Shown piece after piece: positions 17,913-27,610 of a stretch of 64,000 bases of DNA. Source of the stretch: CAVOJV01 sp963696325 (GTDB lineage Bacteria; Pseudomonadota; Gammaproteobacteria; Competibacterales; Competibacteraceae); assembly GCA_963696325.1 (NCBI GenBank), contig CAVOJV010000034.1:16306-80305 (forward strand). The letters are read 5' to 3'. Within the stretch, counting starts at the first letter, position 1; every line of letters starts with the position of its first letter. Position numbers and translations under genes: made by a program. Under the pieces are notes generated by a model. It saw nothing but the letters and a program-made list of their open reading frames with translations. It ran no database searches and had not been told where the DNA came from.

Positions 17913-18647
17913 TCAAGCGGCGGCGTCCACCAGTTTCTGGGCAACAGCCAGATCGATGCTGCCTTCGTATAAAGCGCGACCGATGATAGTCCCCATGATA
18001 CCCGCTTCCTGCGCGTCGCGCAGGGCGCGGATGTCGTCCAGGGTGCTGACGCCACCGGACGCGATGACGGGAATGGAAATGGCCTGGGCCAGTTTGACCG
18101 TAGCTTCCACGTTAACGCCCTGCATCATCCCATCGCGGCCGATATCGGTGTACACGATAGCCTCCACGCCATCACGCTCGAAGATGCGGGCCATGTCAAT
18201 CGCGTCGTGCTTGGACAGTTTGGACCACCCGTCTACGGCCACCTTGCCGTCTCTGGCGTCCAGGCCGACGATGATGTGGCCAGGGTACTCGAGGCACAGA
18301 TCGCTGATAAAGTGGGGCTCCTTAACGGCCTTGGTGCCGATGATGACGAACTGCACGCCGGCGTTCAGATAGGTGTCCACCGTTTCTTCATCGCGGATAC
18401 CGCCGCCCACCTGAATAGGCAGGTCGGGAAAGGCATCGGCGATACGGCGTATCACCTGGGCATTAACCGGCTTGCCGGCGAAGGCGCCGTTGAGGTCCAC
18501 CACATGCAGGCGGCGGGCGCCCGCATGCACCCAGCGTGCGGCCATGGCGACGGGGTCATCGGAGAATACGGTGGAATCCTCCATGCGTCCCTGGCGCAAC
18601 CGTACACACTGACCGTCTTTCAGATCGATTGCTGGTATTAACAGCAT
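17913..18647 (-). CDS. hisA: ProFAR isomerase
   Basis: HisA isomerises ProFAR to PRFAR. The 244-aa half-barrel protein starts MLLIPAIDLKDGQCVRLRQG and contains IQVGGGIRDEETV, YTDIGRDGMMQG and VIASGGVS. The frame is open to 18680, but 18647 gives the usual start. It shares an ancestor with HisF, its operon neighbour. Confidence 0.97.
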   Translation of the reverse strand: MLLIPAIDLKDGQCVRLRQGRMEDSTVFSDDPVAMAARWVHAGARRLHVVDLNGAFAGKPVNAQVIRRIADAFPDLPIQVGGGIRDEETVDTYLNAGVQFVIIGTKAVKEPHFISDLCLEYPGHIIVGLDARDGKVAVDGWSKLSKHDAIDMARIFERDGVEAIVYTDIGRDGMMQGVNVEATVKLAQAISIPVIASGGVSTLDDIRALRDAQEAGIMGTIIGRALYEGSIDLAVAQKLVDAAA

Positions 18648-18692
18648 TATTATTTCCTCATCATACCTTTGGGATGGCAAATGATTGACAGG

Positions 18693-19337
18693 CTAACCAG
18701 GGCTCCAGCGGGTGAAATTAGCGAGTAGCCGTAGCCCGGCCTGGGCGCTTTTTTCCGGATGAAATTGCACCGCGAAGATGTTGTCGCGGGCGATGGCCGA
18801 GGTGAACATGAAAGCATAATGGGTCTTGCCCGCTTCGACGGTGGCTGTTGTCGGTAGCAAATAATAACTGTGCACGAAATAGAAGCGACTGTCTTGGGGG
18901 ATGTCCCGCCACAAGGGGTGTTCGCTCAGTTGGTGAACCTGATTCCAACCCATGTGAGGAATCTTGAGTCGTTCACCAGTATCGGGATCGCGGAGCTTAT
19001 CACCAAACCATACGACCCGACCGGGTAACACACCGAGGCAGGGAACGCCGCCGTTTTCCTCGCTGAAATCCATGAGCGCCTGAGGGCCTAGGCAAAGACC
19101 CAGAAACGGCTTGCTGGCCGCAGCCTCGCGCACGACCTCCACCAGTTGCAGGCGCTGCAGTTCCTGCATGCAGTCACCGATGGCCCCCTGGCCTGGAAAA
19201 ACCACCCGGTCCGCCCGCAGGATATCGTCTGCTTGCTGGGTCACCAAGACTCGGACCTCTGGGGCTACGTACTCCAGCGCCTTGGCAACGGAACGCAGAT
19301 TGCCCATTCCGTAATCGATAACTGCAATGCTTGCCAT
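18693..19337 (-). CDS. hisH: Imidazole glycerol phosphate synthase, glutaminase subunit
   Basis: HisH releases ammonia from glutamine for HisF. The 214-aa class I glutamine amidotransferase has catalytic Cys82 (FLGLCLGPQ), His193 and Glu195 (FHPEKS), plus the FPGQGA oxyanion-strand motif. It lies between hisB and hisA, the standard order. Confidence 0.97.
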   Translation of the reverse strand: MASIAVIDYGMGNLRSVAKALEYVAPEVRVLVTQQADDILRADRVVFPGQGAIGDCMQELQRLQLVEVVREAAASKPFLGLCLGPQALMDFSEENGGVPCLGVLPGRVVWFGDKLRDPDTGERLKIPHMGWNQVHQLSEHPLWRDIPQDSRFYFVHSYYLLPTTATVEAGKTHYAFMFTSAIARDNIFAVQFHPEKSAQAGLRLLANFTRWSPG

Positions 19338-19385
19338 TGGGAGTGTCCCGGGGTGATCAAAGAAATTGTCAACGGACGTGGCTCG

Positions 19386-19979
19386 CTACAAACTGCCTTT
19401 GGTAGATGGCATGACGCCCTGCATGCGCGGATCGCGCTCTACGGCCATGCGCAGGGCGCGGCCGAAAGCCTTGAACACAGTTTCGACGATATGGTGGGCG
19501 TTGCGGCCACGCAGGTTGTCGATATGCAGGGTAATCTGAGCGTGATTGACGAAGCCTTGGAAAAACTCCCGGAACAGGTCCACATCGAAATTATTGATTA
19601 TCGCCCTGGGATATTCCACATGATACTCCAAGCCGGGACGACCGGAGCAATCCAGCACGACCCTGGACAAAGCCTCGTCCAGCGGTACGTAGGCATGGCC
19701 ATAGCGACGGATACCCTGTTTGTCTCCCAATGCCTGCTTAAAGGCTTGACCCAGAGTGATGCCGATGTCTTCCACCGTATGATGGGCGTCGATATGCAAA
19801 TCGCCATTGGCCTTGATATCCAAGTCTATCATGCCATGGCGGGCGATCTGGTCAAGCATGTGGTCGAGAAAGGGAACGCCGGTGGCGAACTTGGCGTCGC
19901 CCACCCCATCCAGGTTTACGAAAGCCCGGATCTGGGTTTCCAGGGTGTCGCGATTCACCGTAGCTGTGCGTGCTGACAT
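19386..19979 (-). CDS. hisB: Imidazoleglycerol-phosphate dehydratase
   Basis: This 197-aa monofunctional dehydratase has the metal-binding His clusters FLDHMLDQIARHG, DAHHTVEDIG and GRNAHHIVE. The phosphatase domain fused to it in enterics is absent, as usual outside that group. The ATG at 19979 gives the family N-terminus MSARTATVNRDT; the longer frame to 20090 is unlikely. It heads the leftward his-tat operon, with about 120 bp to the divergent radC start. Confidence 0.96.
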   Translation of the reverse strand: MSARTATVNRDTLETQIRAFVNLDGVGDAKFATGVPFLDHMLDQIARHGMIDLDIKANGDLHIDAHHTVEDIGITLGQAFKQALGDKQGIRRYGHAYVPLDEALSRVVLDCSGRPGLEYHVEYPRAIINNFDVDLFREFFQGFVNHAQITLHIDNLRGRNAHHIVETVFKAFGRALRMAVERDPRMQGVMPSTKGSL

Positions 19980-20102
19980 GGAGATGCTGCTTTTGTAATA
20001 ATTTAATGATTGAGAGGAGTCAAATTTTATAATAGCTCTTATTAAGCTACCGCGACTAGGTCGCGGGTCGAAAGAGACGGCTGAATTCACAAGGAGGTTA
20101 CC

Positions 20103-20777
20103 ATGTCCATACGCGATTGGCCTGATGCAGAACGTCCTCGGGAAAAACTGCTGCGCCGGGGCGCCAGTGCCCTTTCCGATGCCGAACTATTAGCTATCTT
20201 CCTGCGTACCGGAATCCCAGGCCGCAGCGCCGTGGACTTAGCTCGCGACCTGCTGAACCACTATGGGGGGCTGCGGCAGTTATTGGAAACGGACCAGGCC
20301 AGCTTTTGCAAAGAGCCTGGCCTGGGGCCGGCCAAATACGTGCAATTGCAGGCAGTGCTGGAATTGGGGCGGCGTTTCCTGGAAGAACAACTGCAACGCG
20401 GCGACCCACTGCAGAGTGTGGCCGATACCCGCCGTTACCTCACTGCCAGATTGCGCCATCAACCTCATGAGGTGTTCGCCTGCCTGTTTCTGGACAATCG
20501 CCACCGGGTGATCAGCTTCGAGGAATTGTTCTTCGGCACTATCGACGGCGCTTCGGTACACCCGCGCCAGGTGGTCAAGCGCGCGCTCTATCACAACGCC
20601 GCCGCCCTGATTCTGGCCCATAATCACCCGTCGGGAATCGCCGAACCGAGCCGCGCCGATGAACAGATCACGCTGCGCCTGAAAGAGGCGCTGGCCTTGA
20701 TCGATGTGCGGGTACTGGATCATTTCATCATCGGTGATGGTGAGGTCATCTCGTTTGCCGAGCGAGGATTGCTATAG
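20103..20777 (+). CDS. radC: RadC family JAB-domain protein
   Basis: This 224-aa protein has an N-terminal helix-hairpin-helix part (GPAKYVQLQA) and a C-terminal JAMM/MPN domain with AHNHPSGIAEPSRAD, the metal-binding HxH...D pattern. AAGGAGG lies 6 bp before the ATG, a strong ribosome site. The old link to DNA repair is not supported for the family, and the function is unsettled. It is divergent from hisB. Confidence 0.95.
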   Translation: MSIRDWPDAERPREKLLRRGASALSDAELLAIFLRTGIPGRSAVDLARDLLNHYGGLRQLLETDQASFCKEPGLGPAKYVQLQAVLELGRRFLEEQLQRGDPLQSVADTRRYLTARLRHQPHEVFACLFLDNRHRVISFEELFFGTIDGASVHPRQVVKRALYHNAAALILAHNHPSGIAEPSRADEQITLRLKEALALIDVRVLDHFIIGDGEVISFAERGLL

Positions 20778-20812
20778 ACCAACTGGCAAATAAGCCAGCA
20801 ATAAGTTGAGCA

Positions 20813-22048
20813 TTATTCATTAATCTCATCACCTGTCAGTTTGTCATGACCGCATGGAAAGGCGGCAAGCGTTGCTGGTTTTGTGGTCGTCTCGGCAGCA
20901 AATGCAGGTCGCGCTTGAATCAGGACAGCAGGCTTCGCCAGCGCTTCTGAATCCACAGTGCGGCGCGAAGGATCGTAGCGCTTTGCGAAACGCAGCACCG
21001 GTTTCTCCAGATAGCGATAGCTCAGTTCGCCCGCGACAAAAGACGCAATGAGGCAAACGACAAGGAACAGAGCGTGCGGTAGGTAGCCTGGCACTCCAAA
21101 CTGTGCCCACAGCCGCCCGAGTCCCGAGATCACCAGAACATGCCCTAAATAGGTGGAGTAGGACGAATCGCCCATCCATTTCAGACGGCTCAACGGCCCA
21201 GGCTGTCCGGACAGTTCGAGCGAGACGAGGCTGTAAACATAAAGGCAGCCCGGCACGCCATAGAGGAGAACCCGATTAAATTCGTCAACAAGAAGATTCC
21301 CGGTAACTGATACGTACATCTCGTAGCCGCCGAAAGAAAGGACGAGGCCGATCGCGATAGCCAGTGCCGGGCGCTTGAGCAGGCGCTGCTCCGCCACCAG
21401 TGCGACAGCGGCGCCCATCAGAAATTCCAGGTTCAGCGGGCTGCCGAGGAGCTTTAGCCATGGATTGGAAGGCTCGATTGCTAATTGCAGCGCGATCATC
21501 GCTATATCGAAGCTCGCCCATGCGAACAGCGCGCACGGCAAGCGGCGCTCTGGGAGAAACAGGAGCAGCGAGAACCCGGCGCAGAAGTAAATCTCTTGGA
21601 CCAATGACCAGCCAACCGGGATCAACGGCAAGTGTCGGTCGGGGAGGAGCAGGAAGGAAGTGAATAGGTTGACCTGGTTGCCGTCTGCGCTGTTTACCAT
21701 GTGCGGATGGAACAGGAAGACCGGCAGCACCAGCAGCGAATAGAACCACCACAGGGGGTAAATGCGTGTGAACCGGCGGTAGGCAAACGCTAACATGCCA
21801 CGCGCGTTGCCAAACCAGCCGCGCGTCGTGTAGACGATGAAAAATCCGCTGATCACGAAGAAGGTATCCACTGCCGCGTGGCCATGAGTCTTGAATGGCA
21901 ACGGGTAGAGCACTGGCGCGACTTGGCCGTACTTGAGTTCGACAAAGGAAAGATGAGCAAGCACGACCGTCAACAACGCCAAACCGCGCAGGCCCTGAAC
22001 GCTCACGAGCATCGCGCGGTCACTAGGGAGCATCGCAATCTGGATCAT
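20813..22048 (-). CDS. Membrane acyltransferase, acyltransferase-3 (OafA-like) family
   Basis: This 411-aa protein has about ten membrane segments. The N-terminal VQGLRGLALLTVVLAH carries the conserved R and H, and YRRFTRIYPLWWFY carries the RxxRIYP-like motif. Members move acetyl or other acyl groups onto surface glycans. A cytoplasmic tail of about 60 residues follows the last span. A later start (M13) is possible. It is convergent with radC and has no glycan gene next to it. Confidence 0.85.
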   Translation of the reverse strand: MIQIAMLPSDRAMLVSVQGLRGLALLTVVLAHLSFVELKYGQVAPVLYPLPFKTHGHAAVDTFFVISGFFIVYTTRGWFGNARGMLAFAYRRFTRIYPLWWFYSLLVLPVFLFHPHMVNSADGNQVNLFTSFLLLPDRHLPLIPVGWSLVQEIYFCAGFSLLLFLPERRLPCALFAWASFDIAMIALQLAIEPSNPWLKLLGSPLNLEFLMGAAVALVAEQRLLKRPALAIAIGLVLSFGGYEMYVSVTGNLLVDEFNRVLLYGVPGCLYVYSLVSLELSGQPGPLSRLKWMGDSSYSTYLGHVLVISGLGRLWAQFGVPGYLPHALFLVVCLIASFVAGELSYRYLEKPVLRFAKRYDPSRRTVDSEALAKPAVLIQARPAFAAETTTKPATLAAFPCGHDKLTGDEINE

Positions 22049-22585
22049 CTGTCAACCCCCGGACCTGCATGCGCCGATGCAGTAACTCCGACCGTGCGAA
22101 CAGCTGGTCGCTTTCGTATAAGGTAGTAAATTTCTAGATTTCCCAAGCGCCTAGCCGTCGGAAGGAAGAAAACGGATCCACACGATGTCAGATTCGGCTT
22201 CAAGCTGTGCGTGTAAGTGTCGATGACCAAACGCCGCAGGACGCAGATGGTAGGCCAGGCCTGGAACAATTTCAACCACCGGGCATACGCTCGGCGGCGC
22301 CCCCCGGTTATCCGTATGATATTCGCGATCCGGGCGTCGTGTCCTCCATGGCGCGGCGTCATTCAAATCAGTGTTCTTTCAAAGGTCGCGATGTCGCTAC
22401 CCATCAGCCTGTGGCGGTTATTCAATGACCCTGTCGCTAACAGCACGTGAGGCAATCACAGACCCATCCAGCTATGCTTGCACTGAGCAATTCTTTCAAG
22501 CCGGCAAGCGCTAAAGCTATCTATCCACCCTCCCAAATCCCGTCTAAAATGCTCGACTATTTGAATTTCAAGGTGGATCAGTATT
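22049..22585. other. Intergenic region, no recognised gene
   Basis: This is about 540 bp between the acyltransferase and mnmG. Leftward, the stretch from about 22277 to 22151 (IVPGLAYHLRPAAFGHRHLH) has coding-like composition and may be the remnant of a gene, but I do not recognise it. The mnmG promoter should lie near 22500-22585; I see no clear one. Confidence 0.4.
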
Positions 22586-24493
22586 ATGCATTATCCAGAG
22601 CATTTTGATGTGATTGTGATTGGCGGCGGCCATGCCGGCACCGAGGCCTGCATGGCGGCGGCGCGCATGGGCTTGCGCACCTTGCTGCTGACCCATAATA
22701 TCGAAACGGTTGGACAGATGAGCTGCAATCCGGCCATCGGCGGCATCGGCAAGGGGCATCTGGTTAAGGAGATTGATGCTCTGGGTGGGGTGATGGCCGG
22801 CGCTGCCGACCGTGGCGGTATCCAGTTCCGCGTTCTTAACGGCCGCAAAGGGCCGGCGGTAAGGGCCACCCGCGCCCAGGCCGACCGAGTATTGTACAAA
22901 GCTGCGGTGCGTTCCCTGGTGGAGAATCAGCCCAACTTGCAGGTCTTTCAGCAGGCGGCCGACGACTTGATCGTGGAAGGCGAGCGCGTGGTGGGCGTCG
23001 TCACGCAAACCGGTATCCGCTTCGCTGCCGGTGCCGTCGTACTCACGACCGGCACTTTCCTGGCGGGGCGTATCCATGTGGGACTGGATAACTACGAAGG
23101 CGGCCGGGCCGGTGATCCACCGGCTAATGCGTTGGCTGCCCGGTTACGGGAACTGCCCTTGCGGGTGGGCCGGCTCAAGACCGGCACCCCACCGCGTCTC
23201 GATGGCCGTTCCATTGACTATAGGCGGCTGACAGAACAACCCGGGGATATCCCCACCCCGGTGTTTTCTTATCTGGGTTCGGCGGCGGCGCATCCGCCAC
23301 AAATTTCCTGCTGGATCACCCGCACCAACGAACGCACCCATGAAATCATCCGCTCGGGGTTGTCCCGTTCGCCCATGTATAGCGGCATTATCGAGGGGGT
23401 TGGGCCGCGCTACTGTCCCTCGGTGGAGGACAAGATCGTTCGCTTTGCCGACAAGGGATCCCACCAGATCTTCCTGGAACCGGAGGGCCTCAACACTTTT
23501 GAGGTCTATCCCAATGGCATCTCCACCAGCCTGCCCTTCGATATACAATTCGCTCTGGTGCGCTCCATCGAGGGCCTGGAGGACGCCCATATCACCCGGC
23601 CCGGCTATGCCATCGAATATGACTTCTTCGATCCCCGCGACCTGCGCTACTCGCTGGAGAGCCGCCACCTGGCTGGCCTGTTTCTGGCCGGCCAGGTCAA
23701 TGGCACCACGGGTTATGAAGAGGCCGCTGCCCAGGGTCTGCTGGCGGGCATCAACGCCGCCCTCGGCGTGCAGGGCCGTGAATCCTGGTATCCGCGCCGA
23801 GATGAAGCCTACCTGGGCGTGCTGATTGACGATCTCATCACCAAAGGCACCAGTGAACCTTACCGCATGTTCACCAGCCGCGCCGAACACCGGCTGTTGC
23901 TGCGCGAGGATAATGCCGATTTGCGGCTTACCGAGCTTGGCCGCCACTTAGGGGTGGTGGACGAGGCGCGCTGGCAGGTTTTCGAAGCCAAGCGCGAGGC
24001 CATCGAGCGTGAGCGGCAACGGCTGGTGGATACCTGGGTGCGGCCAACCCAACTGAGCGATGCGGAGGCCCAGCAGCTACTGCAAGGGCCGTTGCTTAGG
24101 GAGGCCCGCGCCAGCGAGTTGCTGCGCCGCCCGGCGGTGAGCTATGCGGCGCTGATGAGATTGCCTGGCATTGGCCCCGGCGTCAGCGACCCCACGGTTG
24201 CCGAGCAGGTGGATATTCAGAGCAAATACGCCGGTTACATCGACCGCCAGCAGGACGAGATCCAGCGCAGCCGCCGCCATGCAGAACTAGGGGTGCCGGT
24301 GGACCTGGATTACGGACAGGTACGCGGCTTGTCCGCCGAGGTAAGAGAGAAGCTCGCTAAACAACGCCCCGCCACGCTCGGGCAGGCGGCGCGTATTCCC
24401 GGCGTGACGCCGGCAGCCATTTCCCTATTGCTGGTCCATCTCAAACGCGGGTCACATCGCCGCAGCGCCGGAATGCAGGCTATCCCTGTGTAG
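22586..24493 (+). CDS. mnmG: tRNA uridine-34 carboxymethylaminomethyl modification enzyme
   Basis: MnmG, with MnmE, installs cmnm5 on U34 of some tRNAs. The 635-aa FAD protein starts with a dinucleotide-binding loop, VIGGGHAGTEACMAAARMG, followed by CNPAIGGIGKGHL. Downstream are FLAGQVNGTTGYEEAAAQGL and the helical tRNA- and MnmE-binding C-terminal domain. The length is normal. The usual partner rsmG does not follow it; a 220-bp gap and an unrelated gene do. Confidence 0.97.
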   Translation: MHYPEHFDVIVIGGGHAGTEACMAAARMGLRTLLLTHNIETVGQMSCNPAIGGIGKGHLVKEIDALGGVMAGAADRGGIQFRVLNGRKGPAVRATRAQADRVLYKAAVRSLVENQPNLQVFQQAADDLIVEGERVVGVVTQTGIRFAAGAVVLTTGTFLAGRIHVGLDNYEGGRAGDPPANALAARLRELPLRVGRLKTGTPPRLDGRSIDYRRLTEQPGDIPTPVFSYLGSAAAHPPQISCWITRTNERTHEIIRSGLSRSPMYSGIIEGVGPRYCPSVEDKIVRFADKGSHQIFLEPEGLNTFEVYPNGISTSLPFDIQFALVRSIEGLEDAHITRPGYAIEYDFFDPRDLRYSLESRHLAGLFLAGQVNGTTGYEEAAAQGLLAGINAALGVQGRESWYPRRDEAYLGVLIDDLITKGTSEPYRMFTSRAEHRLLLREDNADLRLTELGRHLGVVDEARWQVFEAKREAIERERQRLVDTWVRPTQLSDAEAQQLLQGPLLREARASELLRRPAVSYAALMRLPGIGPGVSDPTVAEQVDIQSKYAGYIDRQQDEIQRSRRHAELGVPVDLDYGQVRGLSAEVREKLAKQRPATLGQAARIPGVTPAAISLLLVHLKRGSHRRSAGMQAIPV

Positions 24494-24714
24494 CGCCTCC
24501 TTGCCAGGAGTTCCGTCCCGCTTACTGCCCGCTTTCCTGCTTCTGCCGGAGCGGGCTACGGGGCACTGCTCTTTAAGCTGTTGTAGTTAATACCTAGAAT
24601 ACTAACTATATAACGCTGTCGGGGAGAAGATACGCGCATACCTTGCTATGATTTATCGTTAGCACTACCCCTACGCAAAATCCTGGCGGGCAACCCGACG
24701 ATGAGTATGATCCG

Positions 24715-24990
24715 ATGAAAATAAACGTTAACGTTGAAGCTACAGCTCAAGAGATGCGCCAGTTTCTCGGCCTGCCCAATGTACAACCTTTACAGGATGA
24801 GGTTCTGCAAATGATCCGTGACAACATGCAAAAAGGAGTGACTGGTTTCGATGCCATGACCGTGTTGAAACCATTGTTCCCCACGCAGGTTCAGTCCATG
24901 GAAATGCTGCAAAAGACCTTTTGGGATGCCTTTGCCAAGGCTGACAGCGCAAGCAAGGAAGCACCGGGAAACCAGCCACCTGAAAAGTAG
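24715..24990 (+). CDS. Small conserved protein, DUF6489 type
   Basis: This 91-aa protein starts MKINVNVEATAQEMRQFLGL and contains PLFPTQVQSMEMLQKTFWDAF. It resembles short proteobacterial proteins grouped as DUF6489. It has no signal peptide or membrane helix, and the tail is Pro/Glu-rich. It lies 37 bp before the response regulator on the same strand and may belong to that cluster. Function unknown. Confidence 0.75.
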   Translation: MKINVNVEATAQEMRQFLGLPNVQPLQDEVLQMIRDNMQKGVTGFDAMTVLKPLFPTQVQSMEMLQKTFWDAFAKADSASKEAPGNQPPEK

Positions 24991-25027
24991 CGGCATTAAC
25001 GGGGTGCCTTGATAACCAGGAGTGACG

Positions 25028-25402
25028 ATGGCGAGCAAAATCCTAATAGTCGATGATGAACCGAATATCGTTCTTTCCCTGGAGTTCCTGATGAAGCAGG
25101 CGGGATTTCACGTGCGCACCGCCGCTGATGGGGAAGCGGCCCTGGCGGCGGTGGCGGCGGAGTGTCCCGACCTGGTACTGCTGGACGTGATGATGCCGCG
25201 CAAGAACGGTTATGAAGTATGTCAGTCCATCCGGGACGATCCGGCCTGCAAGGCTGTGCGCATTATCATGCTGACCGCCAAGGGGCGGGAGGTGGAGAGG
25301 GAGAAAGGACTGGCTCTGGGGGCCGATGATTACATAACCAAACCTTTCTCTACGCAGGAAGTAGTGGAAAAAGTGCAGGAACTGCTTGCCAGTGCCTCCT
25401 AA
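25028..25402 (+). CDS. Stand-alone receiver-domain response regulator
   Basis: This 124-aa CheY-like protein has no output domain. The acidic pocket is VDDEP (D9, D10), the phospho-acceptor is Asp53 (LLDVMMP), the switch Thr83 is in MLTAKG and Lys105 is in ITKPF. The ATG at 25028 was chosen over a GTG at 25022. It is the probable partner of the SLC5-STAC histidine kinase encoded 2.4 kb downstream and lies 36 bp before the exonuclease fusion. CrbR-type partners of such kinases carry a DNA-binding domain; this one does not. Confidence 0.9.
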   Translation: MASKILIVDDEPNIVLSLEFLMKQAGFHVRTAADGEAALAAVAAECPDLVLLDVMMPRKNGYEVCQSIRDDPACKAVRIIMLTAKGREVEREKGLALGADDYITKPFSTQEVVEKVQELLASAS

Positions 25403-25438
25403 GGCGGCCAGCCAAGCGGATGCTAACAAAGGTGCGCC

Positions 25439-27553
25439 ATGAGTAATCGGGCGGTATTTTGGTCACTATTGTTAGTCCCGTTGCTGCTGGCGGGGGCATT
25501 GCTGGGCATCGCTGTTTGGCAATTGCCAAATTTGGTCCCGGATGCCTATCTGCAATCCCAGACCCTGATCTTTATCCTGAGCGGGGGATTCCTGCTGATC
25601 GCGGGCTTGGCTGCCATCTGGGCTGTCATCGATTGGCATTGCTTGATACCGTTGGGGGCGCTGGCCCACGGTACCCGCATCATCACTCGCAGCAACCCAG
25701 GCTATCAATTGGAGCTGCCTCGCTCCCACCTGTTGGGGGATTTTCCCAAGATCCTGCATGAATTGGGCGAGGCGCTACACAAGGCCCGCCGCGAGGTGAC
25801 CTCCGCCGTGGCTACCGGCATACGGGAGATCGAGGAGCAAAAGTCTCGCCTGGAAGTGGTGTTGCGGGAGATTTCCGAAGGCGTGCTGGTCTGCGACGCC
25901 GATGCCCGCATCCTGCTCTATAACCCCGCGGCCATGAAATTGTTGCCGAACCGCGATGCCTTGGGACTGGGGCGCTCCCTGTACCGGTTATGGACTCGGG
26001 CGCCCATCGAAAGCACCTTGGAGTTGTTATGTTACCGGCAGCAGCATTCCACCAGCGCTAACGCGTTTGTCAACGACGCCGAATTCATGTGCGCCACGGT
26101 GGGTGACGAGTATATGCTGCATTGCCGCATGAGCCTGCTACCCTCCACGGCGGAGATAAAGTCCGCTTTCGTCATCACCTTTCGCGATGTCACCAGCCTG
26201 GCGGAACAAGCTCGCATCGACCAGCCCCTGCTCAAGACCCGGACCGAGGAATTGTGTCAACCTCTGGCCAATCTGCGGGCGGCGGCGGAAAACATGTCGC
26301 GCTTTGCCGACATGGAACCAACCCAACGACAGATCTTCCAGCAGGTGATCGTCGATGAAAGCGCAGTCCTCAGCCAGCGCCTACAGGACCTCGCGCACGA
26401 TCTGCGCCGCCTGTTCGCCACCCGCTGGCCCATGAATGATCTGTATTCTGCCGACCTGGCGGGCAGTGTGATGCGTTATTTTGAACAGCGCGGTGGTCCT
26501 CAAGTAACCATGATTGGTATGCCGCTGTGGCTGAACGTGGACAACCATTCAATCATGCTGCTGCTCAAGTATCTGATCGCTCAGCTTGCCGAGCGCGGTT
26601 GCGGTGATCGGTTTGAAATCGAATGCCTATTGGGGAACCGCCGGGTCTATCTGGATATCATCTGGGCGGGTAAGCCGGTGTCGGCGCACTGTATCGAAGG
26701 CTGGCTGAGCGACAGCGTGCAGGATATTGTGGGCGCCGCCACGGTAGGCGAGGTGCTGCGCCGTCATAACAGCGATCTATGGAGCCAGCCGCATCGGCAA
26801 CCGGGATATTCTCTGTTGCGTCTGCCCTTGCCGGCCTCACGGCGGCAGTGGCAGGATCGTGACACAGTGCTAACGGAACGCCCGGAATTTTACGACTTTA
26901 CCTTGGGCCAGGATACGGCGCAGTTAGGAGAACTCGCAGAGCGGCCACTGACTAGTCTCAACTATGTGGTCTTCGATACCGAAACCACGGGGTTGGGACC
27001 CTCCAAAGGCGATGAAATCATTCAAATCGCGGGGGTACGCATCGTGAATAAACGTATTCTGCTCGGCGAGACGTTTAATCAACTGGTCAACCCCGGTAGG
27101 ACTATTCCCAAGGCATCCATCCGCTTTCATGGTATTACCGACCAACACGTTAAGGATAAACCGTCCATTCAGGTGGTGCTGCCTCAATTCAAGGCGTTTG
27201 TAGAGGAGGATGACACGGTGCTAGTTGCTCATAATGCCGCCTTTGACATGAAATTTCTCCAGCTCAAGGAGGCTAGCACCGGCGTGCATTTTTCCAACCC
27301 TGTGCTGGATACCCTGTTATTGTCGGGCTTTTTGCATGACTATACCGAACAACATGATCTGGACGCCATCGCCGACCGTTTAGGGGTGGATGTCCATGAC
27401 CGTCATAATGCCTTGGGTGATACCCTGGTGACTGCCCAGGTATTTGTCAAATTGTTGGACTTGCTGGAGGCGCAGGGCGTCAAGACCTTGGGACAGGCTT
27501 TGGAAGCTTCGGAGAAGATGGTGGAAGTACGCAAGGAGCAGGCGCGTTTTTGA
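25439..27553 (+). CDS. Membrane PAS / degenerate histidine-kinase / DEDDh exonuclease fusion
   Basis: This 704-aa protein has two membrane helices (about 7-29 and 43-66), a HAMP-like linker and a PAS domain (about 132-255). Next comes a helical segment in which EELCQPLANLRAA aligns with a kinase H-box but has Glu270 in the place of the phosphorylated His. A poorly conserved ATPase-like region follows (about 335-465). The C-terminal part (about 507-675) is a complete DnaQ-like exonuclease with D513, E515, D603, H656 and D661 (FDTETTG, AHNAAFD, HNALGD). It lies in line with a receiver gene and a sensor-kinase gene. Known: the exonuclease family cuts 3' ends of DNA or RNA. Inferred: a membrane signal controls it. 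Confidence 0.85.
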   Translation: MSNRAVFWSLLLVPLLLAGALLGIAVWQLPNLVPDAYLQSQTLIFILSGGFLLIAGLAAIWAVIDWHCLIPLGALAHGTRIITRSNPGYQLELPRSHLLGDFPKILHELGEALHKARREVTSAVATGIREIEEQKSRLEVVLREISEGVLVCDADARILLYNPAAMKLLPNRDALGLGRSLYRLWTRAPIESTLELLCYRQQHSTSANAFVNDAEFMCATVGDEYMLHCRMSLLPSTAEIKSAFVITFRDVTSLAEQARIDQPLLKTRTEELCQPLANLRAAAENMSRFADMEPTQRQIFQQVIVDESAVLSQRLQDLAHDLRRLFATRWPMNDLYSADLAGSVMRYFEQRGGPQVTMIGMPLWLNVDNHSIMLLLKYLIAQLAERGCGDRFEIECLLGNRRVYLDIIWAGKPVSAHCIEGWLSDSVQDIVGAATVGEVLRRHNSDLWSQPHRQPGYSLLRLPLPASRRQWQDRDTVLTERPEFYDFTLGQDTAQLGELAERPLTSLNYVVFDTETTGLGPSKGDEIIQIAGVRIVNKRILLGETFNQLVNPGRTIPKASIRFHGITDQHVKDKPSIQVVLPQFKAFVEEDDTVLVAHNAAFDMKFLQLKEASTGVHFSNPVLDTLLLSGFLHDYTEQHDLDAIADRLGVDVHDRHNALGDTLVTAQVFVKLLDLLEAQGVKTLGQALEASEKMVEVRKEQARF

Positions 27554-27610
27554 GCGAAGTGCTCCCCGGCGTGGGAGTAAGAGCAAGTACGATTGATGAG
27601 GGTCGGCGTC

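Noticed and set aside
20783..20798. Terminator between radC and the acyltransferase gene
   Set aside because: CTGGC/GCCAG forms only a 5-bp stem with no T-run on either strand.
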